Shown here: piece by piece, positions 24,188 through 32,237 of the stretch
Position numbering within the stretch: the first letter of the stretch is position 1
How the letters are laid out: each line of letters starts with the position of its first letter
Source: Pyxidicoccus sp. MSG2
Lineage (GTDB): Bacteria > Myxococcota > Myxococcia > Myxococcales > Myxococcaceae
DNA length: 64,000 nt
Direction of reading: 5' to 3'
NCBI RefSeq assembly: GCF_026626705.1
Contig: NZ_JAPNKC010000001.1
Coordinates: forward strand, 10,750,001-10,814,000
Notes under the pieces: model-generated
Told to the model about the DNA's origin: nothing
Databases searched by the model: none
Seen by the model: the letters and a program-made list of their open reading frames with translations, nothing else
Position numbers and translations under genes: made by a program

Positions 24188-26206
24188 ATGGAGGTTGGAA
24201 GTCGGATGCCCATGCACGTGGAAGATTGGCGGGTGCAGCCGGAGGCGCTGGGACCTGGGACGGAAGTAGGCTCCTGGCGCGTGGTGGAGCAGCTGGGCGT
24301 GGGCGGCTACGGGGCCGTCTACCGGGTGGAGGACCTGGCGTGTCCGGGGGACTTCCATGCGCTGAAGCTCGCCCTGCGGCAGGGGGATGAGCGAGCGGAG
24401 CGCGAGGTGCAGTTGCTGATGTCCCGGGCCGTCCACCCGAACGTGGTGCGGCTGCACGCCTGTGGACGCTGGCCGCACCCTCGGACGGGCTACCTCTACT
24501 TCGTCATGGACTGGGTTCCGGGTCCGGTGCTTCACATGTGGGTGGAGACGGTGAACCCCTCCTTCCGGCTGCTGGCCGAGAAGGCGGGGAAGGTGGCCCT
24601 GGCGCTGGGCGCACTGCACGACAAGGGTGTGCTGCACCGCGACTTCAAGCCCGAGCACGTCCTCATCCGCGAGCAGGACGGCGAGCCCGTGCTCATCGAC
24701 TTCGGCGTGGGGCGGTACACCGGCGCGGACACCGTCACCTCGGCGGTGCTGCCTCCGGCCACGCTGCACCTGCTCAGCCCCGAGGCGGTGCGCTTCTTCC
24801 TCAAGCACTCGCAGCCCCCGGGGGCTCGCTATGAGGCCCGGGCCACGGATGACCTGCACGCGTTGGGGGTCTGCCTCTACCGCCTGGTGACGGGCCACTG
24901 GCCGTTCTCGCCCGAGCTGCCTCCGGACCTGCTCTACATGCAGTTGGAAGCGGTGGTGCCCTCCGCCCCCTCGGACTTCCACCGCCGCGTGCCCCGGGCG
25001 CTGAGCGACGTCATCATGCGGCTGCTCGCGAAGACGCCCGAGGCGCGCTTCCAGACAGGCCACGCGGTGCAGGCCGCGCTGGTGGCGGCGGTGGCGCTCG
25101 GAGACGTCGCGGACTGGGAGCGCACCGTCTTCGACTGGGAGGACGCCCCGGGCGCGGACGGAGAGACCCGGCGGCGCGTCCGACGGCCCGAGGAGCCGGC
25201 CCGGTCCGGGCCGCCGCCGCCTCGCAGGCTGGTGCCGGGACCGGAGCTGCCGGCGCCGAGGCTCCCCTTGCGACGCCCGCGAGGCGTGCCGGCCCGGGAG
25301 CAATCTCCGCGGCTTCCGGGGCCGCGGCGGCGTGTGTCGTCGGATGCCGCCGTCCTCGTGAATTCGCTGAGCTCCATCATCCTGGGGACGGCGCAGCTTT
25401 CCGGAGCATGGCGGCGCGGGTGGCCGTACGTCGCCGTCGTCGTGGTCGCGCTGGGCTTCGTCACCCTGGGGGGGATGGTGCTGCGCGAAGGGGCGCTGCC
25501 TTCGCGCACCGAGGCACTCCATGCAGCCGTTCCGGCCCGCGTGGCGGGATTACCTGCCGGGTCGTCCGGTCGTGAAGTGGCGTCCCCCGACACTGGCTCC
25601 GCCGCAGCGCCGCCCCGGGCGTCCCTTCCTCCTGCGGCCGTCGCTGCTCCCGCGACGCACGCAGAGGACGAGGCTCCCGTGAAGAAGAAGACGGCCGCTG
25701 CACCTTCCACCTCCGCCACGAAGCCCCGGACTCCGGGCCCGGGCTCCATGCGCAAGGCACTCTGCGTGGGCGCCACGTCGGCGGCGCTGGCCTGCGCTGG
25801 CACGCCGGTGCGTGCGGATCCGCCGTCCGAGAGCTGTCCTCCGGGTGCGGTGGAGGCCATGGAGCAGCTGGGTATTCGCATTGGCAGCAGCCGCTCCATG
25901 ATCTTTCCTGGTACGCGGCGCGAAGTCATCACCGTGCGCGACGGCTACACCGAGGTGCGGGTGATGGGGCCATGGGACAAGCTGTCATCGCCCATGCGCC
26001 TCCGAGGGCGGCTCATCATCGGCGAGGCGCGCGTGTACGGCCGCATGACCGAGGCGCACACGCCGGATGGGGCGCGCACCCCTGTCTGCATGGAGTTGTA
26101 TGGCACCGACGACAAGCGCGGTCTTGTCATCAGGCCGGACAGCGGCCCCGACTCCGCCCGTGTCTTCAGCGTTGGAAGCGTGGATGCAGTCAACCACTTC
26201 GAGTGA
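24188..26206 (+). CDS. Membrane Ser/Thr protein kinase with a periplasmic C-terminal domain
   Basis: A 672-residue Hanks-type kinase. The glycine loop is EQLGVGGYGAVYRVED, the ATP Lys lies in FHALKLALRQ, the catalytic loop is VLHRDFKPEHVLIREQ, and the Mg loop is LIDFGVGRYTG. The canonical Asn of the catalytic loop (HRDxKPxN) is His, a substitution also seen in myxobacterial relatives. After the kinase domain comes a Pro/Arg-rich linker, one membrane helix (WPYVAVVVVALGFVTLGGMV), an Ala/Pro stretch, and a small C-terminal domain with Cys (SESCPPGAVEAMEQLG, TPVCMELYGTDDKRG) outside the cytoplasm. ATG at 24188 is preferred over 24149 because TGGAG precedes it; 24206 is also possible. It is divergent from the PEP synthase gene and is followed by a DUF2381 fragment. 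Confidence 0.87.
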   Translation: MEVGSRMPMHVEDWRVQPEALGPGTEVGSWRVVEQLGVGGYGAVYRVEDLACPGDFHALKLALRQGDERAEREVQLLMSRAVHPNVVRLHACGRWPHPRTGYLYFVMDWVPGPVLHMWVETVNPSFRLLAEKAGKVALALGALHDKGVLHRDFKPEHVLIREQDGEPVLIDFGVGRYTGADTVTSAVLPPATLHLLSPEAVRFFLKHSQPPGARYEARATDDLHALGVCLYRLVTGHWPFSPELPPDLLYMQLEAVVPSAPSDFHRRVPRALSDVIMRLLAKTPEARFQTGHAVQAALVAAVALGDVADWERTVFDWEDAPGADGETRRRVRRPEEPARSGPPPPRRLVPGPELPAPRLPLRRPRGVPAREQSPRLPGPRRRVSSDAAVLVNSLSSIILGTAQLSGAWRRGWPYVAVVVVALGFVTLGGMVLREGALPSRTEALHAAVPARVAGLPAGSSGREVASPDTGSAAAPPRASLPPAAVAAPATHAEDEAPVKKKTAAAPSTSATKPRTPGPGSMRKALCVGATSAALACAGTPVRADPPSESCPPGAVEAMEQLGIRIGSSRSMIFPGTRREVITVRDGYTEVRVMGPWDKLSSPMRLRGRLIIGEARVYGRMTEAHTPDGARTPVCMELYGTDDKRGLVIRPDSGPDSARVFSVGSVDAVNHFE

Positions 26207-26233
26207 CGTCAGGAGACTGGCCGTCGGTGGCTG

Positions 26234-26734
26234 ATGGACGACGGCGACCCGGGCAGGGGGATAGAGAAGGACGCGCGGCTCCAGGCGTGCCGCGAACAAG
26301 TGGACCGGATGAGAGTCGAGCGAACGCAACCGGAAGGGCTGTCGGGCCTGATTGCCACCCGACAGCTGGACAGGACGGGTGTCATCGCCATGGAACTCAT
26401 CGAGGCCACGGCTTCGCAGCCCGGGGATTTCATCAGCGTGTGCACCGCCAGGAGCTTCCGCTCCGTGAAGCGGGTGGCGGTGGAGCTGTGGCTCGATGTC
26501 CCCGAAGAGGCGGTCCCCTGGAATGCAGAGGGGGCGACGCTGCGGGGCAGGGCGGGCGAGGACCTGACGGGCGTGACGGTGTGGCAGGACGCCACCGTGA
26601 CCCGCGGAACGGAACGCCGGGTGGTGGTGGAAGCGGAGGCCCCCGAGAACGAGGCTCGCAGTTCCTTCGTCCTGAAGCTGTGGGGCACGGGTGGCCGGCA
26701 CGCCGTTACCCTCGGCAACGTGACGTTCCCGTAA
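26234..26734 (+). pseudogene. DUF2381-family protein, N-terminally truncated
   Basis: A 166-codon frame just downstream of the kinase. It matches the C-terminal half of the myxobacterial DUF2381 (TIGR02268) family as I remember it: LQACREQVDRMR, LSGLIATRQLDRTGVIAMEL, FRSVKRVAVELWLDVPEEAV, TERRVVVEAEAPENEARSSF and LKLWGTGGRHAVTLGNVTFP at the end. Full members are near 300 residues with a signal peptide and an N-terminal domain, both missing here. No similarity is seen between the kinase stop (26206) and 26268. DUF2381 genes are commonly paired with kinases of the type found upstream, so this is probably the broken partner. A shortened product without export signal could still be made from ATG 26234, but no clear ribosome-binding site exists. 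Confidence 0.6.
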
Positions 26735-26783
26735 CTCCCGCCAGCGCCGTTAATCCCCGCGCCCTCCGGACGCGGAGGCGCGC

Positions 26784-26910
26784 GGAAGGAACGTTCATTC
26801 CGCCGTCAGGGCTGGCCCCCGAGGCGGAGGAGGCGGGAAGGAACGTTCATGCCACCGCCGGGGCTGCCCCCCGAAGGCCGAGGAGGCCGGAAGGAACGTT
26901 CATTCCGCCG
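26784..26910. repeat. Three tandem 52-53 bp repeats with a palindromic core
   Basis: Three copies of GGAAGGAACGTTCATTCC (second copy with GCC at the end) begin at 26784, 26836 and 26889, separated by 52 and 53 bp. The core is an 18-bp palindrome, GGAAxGAACGTTCxTTCC, broken only at the two x positions. Between the cores lie imperfect copies of an approximately 30-bp G/C-rich spacer (gGCxGGxGGxxCCCCCGA-like). The array sits in a 398-bp gene-free gap between the DUF2381 fragment and a lipoprotein gene. It resembles neither a CRISPR (units too short and continuous) nor a known insertion-sequence end. Confidence 0.75.
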
Positions 26911-27110
26911 CCGGGGCGGCCGCGCTGCCCCTGCGCACATGGGTCGTGCAGGGCTGTCGTGAGCCGTCGGCCTCCGGGGCCACGCGGGCATGAGCCGCGG
27001 AGTGGCGGCAGGTCCAGCCCATCCGGGACGTGGCCAATGACGGCGCGGACGGGTCTCCCCTGTCGAAGTACTGCCCTCATCGGGGTGCGTCAGGCCGAGC
27101 GCGCCCCGTT
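26911..27110. other. Gene-free stretch after the repeats
   Basis: No supported gene, transposon end or promoter was found in these 200 bases. A short frame here reads SKYCPHRGASG, which recalls a Rieske Cys-Pro-His motif, but it lacks the second Cys-x-x-His pair and is taken as chance. Confidence 0.5.
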
Positions 27111-27123
27111 CTCTCGAAGAGAG
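27111..27123 (+). promoter_or_regulatory. Small hairpin containing the Shine-Dalgarno of the lipoprotein gene
   Basis: CTCTC-GAA-GAGAG forms a 5-bp stem with a 3-base loop. The 3' arm (GAGAG, 27119-27123) is the only Shine-Dalgarno-like sequence before the ATG at 27133, nine bases away. Pairing could lower translation, but the stem is short. Confidence 0.25.
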
Positions 27124-27132
27124 CCATTGAAA

Positions 27133-27696
27133 ATGAACCGTATTCTTCCGCTCGTGTTGTGCGCCGCGCTCTCGCTCATGGGGTGCGGAGACGATGCGGT
27201 GTCGTTCTCGGCGCCCGTCGGCATCAACCTCAAGGCCAAGTCGTCGGACACGGTTGGCGGCACCGTCACCGCCCAGAAGGGCATCTCGACCGAGTCGGGT
27301 AACCCCTTCAAGGTCTTCGTCGATGACGCACGCCAGGAGCTGGACGGCAAGTCGCCCTCTCGCGTGGAGCTCACCACGCTCACGCTCACCCTGGGCGCTG
27401 GCAGTGTGGGCGTGTCCTCGCTCGCGGAGGTTTTCACCGGCCGCGTGGAGATCCTCTTCCGCGTGGACGAGTCCAACAACACCTACGTCGCGGGCCACGT
27501 GGAGAACCCCACGGGCACAGGCCCGGTGTCGTTCCTCGTCGACTTCGACTCGACGGAGATGGCGCCGGACGACTACACCCGCTTCCTCGAAGGCAAGTTC
27601 AACGTGGTGCTGCGCGGCCCGGCTGCCTCCACCTTCATGAGCAAGGGAGCGGAGGTCGACTTCCAGGCCACCTTCTCCTTCACCGCGTTCGAGTAG
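27133..27696 (+). CDS. Lipoprotein of unknown function
   Basis: A 187-residue exported protein. MNRILPLVLCAALSLMGCGD is a clear lipoprotein signal with lipobox LMGC. The mature part is rich in beta-forming residues and Thr/Ser/Val: VGINLKAKSSDTVGGTVTAQ, LTTLTLTLGAGSVGVSSLAE, VEILFRVDESNNTYVAGHVE and FMSKGAEVDFQATFSFTAFE. It probably folds as one beta-sandwich on the membrane surface. No family is recognised. The ATG at 27133 follows the tandem-repeat region and has GAGAG nine bases upstream. It converges with the glutathione peroxidase gene. Confidence 0.8.
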   Translation: MNRILPLVLCAALSLMGCGDDAVSFSAPVGINLKAKSSDTVGGTVTAQKGISTESGNPFKVFVDDARQELDGKSPSRVELTTLTLTLGAGSVGVSSLAEVFTGRVEILFRVDESNNTYVAGHVENPTGTGPVSFLVDFDSTEMAPDDYTRFLEGKFNVVLRGPAASTFMSKGAEVDFQATFSFTAFE

Positions 27697-27858
27697 CTGT
27701 CCGGGGACGCGGCGGGTCAGCACGCCGTGTCCCCACGCGGCGTCGCCGAACCGCACGGCCCGAACCACGGCCAACTGCAGGCGAATGCTCCCAGGGCGTC
27801 TCCGCCCCCGGTGAGTGTGAGTACCCCCAGGGCGGTTTCGTCAGCGTGATGCTTCCGC

Positions 27859-28410
27859 TCAGGCCTGCTTCGCCAGCTCGGCGTCGATGGCCTGGACGAG
27901 GCGGGGGTCGTCCGCCGTCACGTCCGGGGTGAAGCGGCCCGCGACGCGGCCATCCCGACCGATGAGGAACTTCTCGAAGTTCCACTGCACCTCGGGGACC
28001 GGATTCGGATTGATTCCGTAGCCCTGGAGCCGCGCGCGCATCGGTCCTTCTCCCGTGGCCGCGGGGAAGGCGTGGGTCAGCTCGCGGTAGAGCGGGTGCT
28101 TCTTGTCGCCCACCACCGTGACCTTCGAGAACAGCGGGAACTTCACGTCGTAGGTCAGCTTGCAGAACTCCTGGATCTCCGCCTCGGTTCCCGGCTCCTG
28201 GCCGAGGAAGTCGTTCGACGGAAAGCCCAGCACCTCCAGCCCCTCGGCGTGCTTGCGCTCGTAGAGCTTCTCCAGACCTTCGTACTGGGGCGTCAGCCCG
28301 CACTTGGAGGCCACGTTGACCACCAACAGGACCTTGCCCTTGAACCGCTCGAGGGTCTGCGCGGTGCCTTGGATGGAGGTAAGGGGGATTTCGTAGAGGT
28401 TCTGGCTCAT
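27859..28410 (-). CDS. Glutathione peroxidase family protein
   Basis: A 183-residue thiol peroxidase. The peroxidatic Cys lies in LVVNVASKCGLTPQYEGLEK, the conserved Gln in VLGFPSNDFLGQEPGTEAEI, and the Trp-Asn pair in VQWNFEKFLIGRDG, completing the Cys-Gln-Trp-Asn tetrad of the family. The segment that usually reads FPCNQF is FPSNDF, so a Cys near the Gln is Ser. Bacterial members use thioredoxin more often than glutathione to reduce hydrogen peroxide and lipid peroxides; no signal peptide is present, so it is cytoplasmic. ATG at 28410 begins with the usual MSQNLYEIPLTSI. It is a single gene, divergent from the frameshifted exported-protein gene. Confidence 0.92.
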   Translation of the reverse strand: MSQNLYEIPLTSIQGTAQTLERFKGKVLLVVNVASKCGLTPQYEGLEKLYERKHAEGLEVLGFPSNDFLGQEPGTEAEIQEFCKLTYDVKFPLFSKVTVVGDKKHPLYRELTHAFPAATGEGPMRARLQGYGINPNPVPEVQWNFEKFLIGRDGRVAGRFTPDVTADDPRLVQAIDAELAKQA

Positions 28411-28476
28411 GCTCCGGCTCCGTTTCGGGTGGGGGGACGGCCTGACCTACCTAATGGACTTCCGTGAGGATTGCCC

Positions 28477-29441
28477 GTGCGCACGCGATGCTCCTTGCTC
28501 TTCCTGGCGCTGTGCTCCGCGCTCGTCGCGAGCGGGAGTGACGCGGCCGATGCCGGCCCGGCGCCCCTCGTCCTCCGGCGCGAGCCGCTTCCCGGCCGCT
28601 TCACCGGCCTGGCCGAGTCCCGGAGTGCATGGCTCGTCCAGTTCGGCGGCTGGTCCGAGTGGGGTGGAGCGCGGCGGAACTCACTTCGGCTGGATGGGCG
28701 CTGGCGCCGGGTTCCAGCGGGCAGTGCCTTCACCTGGCGGAAGTGGGTGGTGTTCGAGGGGCTGGAGCCGATCCCCGGCAGGAGGAGGCCGAGGTCCCTC
28801 CGCTTCCGCCCGGCGCGACGCTGGGAATCTCGCTGGGCACGGACGACGTCTTCGCCCGGCGGGTGGTGCTGCTGGACCTGGAGACGCAGCGGCTGCTGGA
28901 AGCGCCCTGGGACACCCTGGCGCCGCTGCCGTTGGGGGACGGTCAGGTGTGGCTGCTGTGGAGGTGCCCGGGGAACGACGAAGCGCGCCGCCTGGAGCTC
29001 ATCGCCTGGACACCCCGGGACGGCCGGAGCCGCGGTCTGGGGTTGCTGGCGGGAGACGTTCGTCAAAGCTGTGAGCAGGCCAGCGCCGCGGAGGAATTGC
29101 GCGTGATGACCTTTCCCGATGGCGGCGTGAAGACGCCTCAGGGATGGCAGTCCTACGAGTACGTCCCTGCCGTCGTCCCCTCGGGCACGGGCGCCTTCGC
29201 GCGGATGGTGTCCGACGGGGGAGCGGCGTGGGTCTTCGTGGATGCGAAGGGAAGGTCGGATGATGCCTCCATTCCGCTCACGCCGAGCCTGGGTGGGGGC
29301 TTTGCCCTCTACCGGGGCTTCCTCTTCACGGACGAGGGCGTCTTCCGCTGGCCTCGGGGCGAGCCGCCGCCGCGGGTGGTGGCGGCGCCCGAGGAGGGCA
29401 GTGGAAGCGATGGGGGGCAAGACGCGTCCGGCACTCCCTGA
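28477..29441 (+). pseudogene. Exported protein gene interrupted by a frameshift
   Basis: The first part, from GTG 28477 (with GAGGA seven bases upstream), has a signal peptide (LLFLALCSALVASGSDAADA) and continues as ESRSAWLVQFGGWSEWGG and AFTWRKWVVFEGLEPI to about 28775. There the sensible reading moves to another frame: EEAEVPPLPPGATLGISLGT, VVLLDLETQRLLEAPWDTL and VPAVVPSGTGAFARMVSDGG, ending at TGA 29441. The crossover is near the purine-rich 28775-28795 and needs a one-base loss or two-base gain. The original frame continues as Arg-rich nonsense. The full product would be about 320 residues, possibly beta-propeller-like. A sequencing error cannot be excluded; the function is unknown. Confidence 0.65.
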
Positions 29442-29685
29442 CCCGAACAGGGGAAGTGGTCGGGGCGGCTGCCCTCACTTGCGTGGGTAGGGAGAGGAAG
29501 CAGGCAGCTATCCGTCTACTGCTCGCGGTGGCGCCGTGCCTTTCCGCTCGTGCCTCATGCACTCGCGCCGGACGGATGGTACCGGGGTACGGACTGGTTG
29601 CCCCGACAACAGTCCGTCCTCACACTCTCTTCACAGGCTCTCTACATCCGCGGCTGTCGTGCCGGCGGGAAGGACGGGAACGCTG

Positions 29686-30642
29686 ATGGGGAAGGTCTCG
29701 CGAGCGAGCCCGGTGGAAGCGCTTCGCAATCTGGCCCTGGGGCTCGAACGGCTGGCCGCGCGCGAGGCCGCGGTCGGCGCGGTGAGCGGCGCGGCGGACG
29801 GGCTGCGCAAGGAGATGCCGGAGCTCGACAGTCAGCTGCGCAGCCTCCTGCAGGATTCGCTCACGGTGCTCGGCCGCCTGGTGCATGACGCCGCCGAGCA
29901 CGAGCACGTGGAGGTGGGCGGGGTGGCCCATGCCATGGCAAGCGCCGCCACGCAGGGCGCGCTGGAGGCGCTGGAGCGGGAATGGCAGGAAGGCGGTCTT
30001 CCCTTCCATGCCTTCGCGGAGCGCATCAACCACCTCCTGGATGGCGTGGCGGCCTTCGCCCGGCAACGCACTGAAGAGATTCGCACCCCGGGAGAGCGCG
30101 CGCAGGTCATGGCCCGGGGCATGGTGACGGCGGTCACAGAGCAGCTTCATGCGGCCGCGCCGGGGTTCGTCGAGGACGCGCGGAAGTTCGCTCCCGCCGG
30201 GGCGGAGATTGCCTCGAAGATAGGCCGAGGGGTCGCCGACGGTCTCGCCTCGAAGCTGCAAGAAGACTCCGATGCGCTCGTGGGCCTGCTCGAGCGCGCG
30301 GGCCGTGGACTGGTGCGCGGCCTGGCCGAGGGCATTCGCGAGGAGGTGGCGAAGCGCCCCGCGGAGACGGGAGCGGCGCTGGTCTCCTCCCTGGAGATGC
30401 TCGCCGAGCGCGCCGCCGCGGCGACCGTGCGAGGCGCGAGCGGTGCGCTGGAGGTCCAGGGGCTCCGCTGGCGCGAGGCCCTTCGCCGTGACGGCCTCGT
30501 GCGCAAGGCCAGCCGCGAGCTCGTGGGCGGCGCGCTGGAGGCTCTCGGGACGGGACTGCGCCGTCCCGTGATGGCCGTGGTGGGCGCGGGCAGCGCGCTG
30601 GTGGCCCTGTCGGTCCTGGCGGTGCGGTGGCGCACGGCCTGA
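29686..30642 (+). CDS. Ala/Glu-rich helical protein with a C-terminal membrane anchor
   Basis: A 318-residue protein of unknown function. It is almost entirely alpha-helical by composition: LRNLALGLERLAAREAAVGA, MPELDSQLRSLLQDSLTVLG and DGLASKLQEDSDALVGLLER. Glycines break the helices at intervals, in a way typical of tail-anchored or apolipoprotein-like proteins. One hydrophobic helix close to the C-terminus (MAVVGAGSALVALSVLAV) is followed by RWRTA, so the bulk is probably cytoplasmic or facing the membrane surface. ATG at 29686 was chosen because the coding pattern starts there; GGGAACG is the nearest weak ribosome-binding site. Neighbours give no hint of its role. Confidence 0.65.
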   Translation: MGKVSRASPVEALRNLALGLERLAAREAAVGAVSGAADGLRKEMPELDSQLRSLLQDSLTVLGRLVHDAAEHEHVEVGGVAHAMASAATQGALEALEREWQEGGLPFHAFAERINHLLDGVAAFARQRTEEIRTPGERAQVMARGMVTAVTEQLHAAAPGFVEDARKFAPAGAEIASKIGRGVADGLASKLQEDSDALVGLLERAGRGLVRGLAEGIREEVAKRPAETGAALVSSLEMLAERAAAATVRGASGALEVQGLRWREALRRDGLVRKASRELVGGALEALGTGLRRPVMAVVGAGSALVALSVLAVRWRTA

Positions 30643-30748
30643 AGGGCTGACAGCTCGCGCGGTGGCTACCGCCACGCCCGCCCGCCTGGTCGGCGTGCGC
30701 CCGGACGCCTCTTCCGGCGGTGGCGGTGTTCAATGCCTAGCATGCTGC

Positions 30749-31057
30749 ATGCCCAGGCTCTTCTTCTCCCGGCGGGCGGAGCGCCAGCTCCAGCGACTTC
30801 CTGGGGAGGTGCGCATGCACCTCGAAACCCATCTGGAGAACCTCACGCTCCTGCTGGGGAGCGCGGTGCCGCTGGGGCAGGTCCTGGCCCGCCTGGAGCG
30901 CAACGAGGAAGGCTTCGTCACCACGGTGGAAGGCATGCGGCTGTCGTTCGCCCTCGACACCGTCCTGCGCGTCATCCTGGTGCACTGCATCTCACCCGTC
31001 GAGACGCCGCCTGCCCCGGAAGTGCCGGACCTCCACGGCGCCCAGCCCGCGACCTAG
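30749..31057 (+). CDS. Small protein with RelE/ParE-like features
   Basis: A 102-residue basic protein. The start MPRLFFSRRAERQLQRLPGE resembles the first strand and helix of RelE/ParE-type toxins. TTVEGMRLSFALDTVLRVIL then gives two strands of the sort seen at the centre of that fold. The C-terminal tail is Pro-rich. No antitoxin gene flanks it: the genes on both sides are unrelated. It might be a solitary toxin-like protein or simply a small protein of other origin. The ATG at 30749 has no obvious ribosome-binding site, and a GTG at 30662 in the same frame could give a longer product. Confidence 0.5.
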   Translation: MPRLFFSRRAERQLQRLPGEVRMHLETHLENLTLLLGSAVPLGQVLARLERNEEGFVTTVEGMRLSFALDTVLRVILVHCISPVETPPAPEVPDLHGAQPAT

Positions 31058-31085
31058 CGGGCGGACAAGCGCTGGTGCCCGTGGC

Positions 31086-32042
31086 TCAAGGCGTCGCCGG
31101 GCGGGCCGAGCCGGCCCCGTCCGCGGTGACGGAAATCCCACCGAGCACCTGCTCGTCGACCTCCACCTTCGTCTTGCTCCGGAGCGAGGTGACGAGGTCA
31201 TCCATGAGGCGCGAGCGCTTCTCCATCTGCAGCCGGCTCTCGATGCGCGGCCTGACGGTGTCGAATGACTGCTCCAGTCCCGGCTGGCGCCCGGTGAGCT
31301 TCAGCAGGTGCAGGCCCCGCTCCGAGGCCACCTGGCCCAGCTCGCCCAGGGCGTGGAGCCCGAAGGCCGCGTCCGCCACCGCCTGCCCCCACTTCGCCGC
31401 CAGCTCCTCGCGCGTCTGGTAGCCCAGGTCTCCCGCGGCCTCCTTCGAGGCCGCGTCGTCCGAGCGCGTGCGCGCCAGCTCCGTGAAGGCCACCTTCACC
31501 GGCCCCGCCTCCTGGCGCTTCACCTCACCCAGCAGCGTGTCCGCCTCCGCCTTCACCGCCGCGCGCTTCGCGTCGTTGCTCGCCGAGGCGAGGAACACCT
31601 GGCTCACCCGGACCTTCTCCGGCCGCACGAATTCGCCCAGGTGCTCCTGGTAGTACTTGCGCAGCTCCTCGTCCGTGAGCGGCGTGGCCGCCGCCGTCGC
31701 CGCGTGCTTCTGCATCAGCCGCTGCACGATGAGCTTCTCCAGCGTCGCCTTCACCTCGGGGTCCTGCTCCAGACCCTGCCTGCGCGCCTCCTGCACCAGC
31801 AGCTCGAAGCGCACGAGGTTGTCGAGGAACTCCTTCTTCGACGCCAGCGAGGTGTAGCGGGAGCGAAGCACCGGGGGCTGCTCCTCCAGCCGCGCCTGGA
31901 ACCCGCTCGCGGTGATGACGCCGTCGCCCACCTTCGCCACCACGGGGTCCGGCTTGCCCCCGGACGCCTCGCTCCCTCCCGAACCCTTGCAGGCACAGAC
32001 GAGAAACACGGCGGCTGCGAGCATGGGTTTGAATGGACTCAT
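31086..32042 (-). CDS. Parvulin/SurA-like peptidyl-prolyl isomerase lipoprotein
   Basis: A 318-residue exported foldase. The N-terminus has a signal peptide with lipobox CAC (MLAAAVFLVCACKG). A SurA-N-type helical chaperone domain follows (VAKVGDGVITASGFQARLEE, FLDNLVRFELLVQEARRQGL, LEKLIVQRLMQK), then a parvulin domain from about residue 150: FVRPEKVRVSQVFLAS, FTELARTRSDDAASKEAAGD, LGYQTREE and SERGLHLLKLTGRQP. Such proteins isomerise prolyl bonds and hold unfolded clients in the periplasm. ATG at 32042 was chosen because the signal peptide starts there. It is divergent from a second protein of the same architecture, which precedes the giant gene. Confidence 0.88.
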   Translation of the reverse strand: MSPFKPMLAAAVFLVCACKGSGGSEASGGKPDPVVAKVGDGVITASGFQARLEEQPPVLRSRYTSLASKKEFLDNLVRFELLVQEARRQGLEQDPEVKATLEKLIVQRLMQKHAATAAATPLTDEELRKYYQEHLGEFVRPEKVRVSQVFLASASNDAKRAAVKAEADTLLGEVKRQEAGPVKVAFTELARTRSDDAASKEAAGDLGYQTREELAAKWGQAVADAAFGLHALGELGQVASERGLHLLKLTGRQPGLEQSFDTVRPRIESRLQMEKRSRLMDDLVTSLRSKTKVEVDEQVLGGISVTADGAGSARPATP

Positions 32043-32237
32043 GGGTGTGATTCCAGACTCGGATGGGGAGGTAAGGACAGACACCGTGCGGCAGTGCCGG
32101 TGAGCACCGGGATTTCAGTAGCAAATGACGCGGGGATTCACAATTGGCGGCACATTGCAGACTAGTTGAATTCATTCTGGGAGATCGCGGACGATAGCCA
32201 TCACACCAGGTGCGTCACCGCGTCCACGGAGCGTCGT
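32043..32237. promoter_or_regulatory. Divergent promoter region of the two foldase genes
   Basis: This 195-bp gap contains the most AT-rich stretch of the neighbourhood (about 32110-32190), as expected for promoters in GC-rich DNA. Candidate elements exist (TTCACA near 32137 reading right, TTGTGA near 32143 reading left) but none has a convincing -10 partner. Both foldase genes, and probably the giant gene, start from here. Confidence 0.4.

Noticed and set aside
26784..26910. CRISPR array
   Set aside because: Only three units, the spacers are imperfect copies of each other rather than unique, and no cas genes are near.
27030..27110. A possible Rieske motif (SKYCPHRGASG) in the gene-free gap
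   Set aside because: Only one Cys-x-His half is present, with no second Cys-x-x-His and no surrounding Rieske fold sequence.
30749..31057. A complete toxin-antitoxin pair
   Set aside because: The small protein has RelE/ParE-like features, but no antitoxin-like frame was found on either side.
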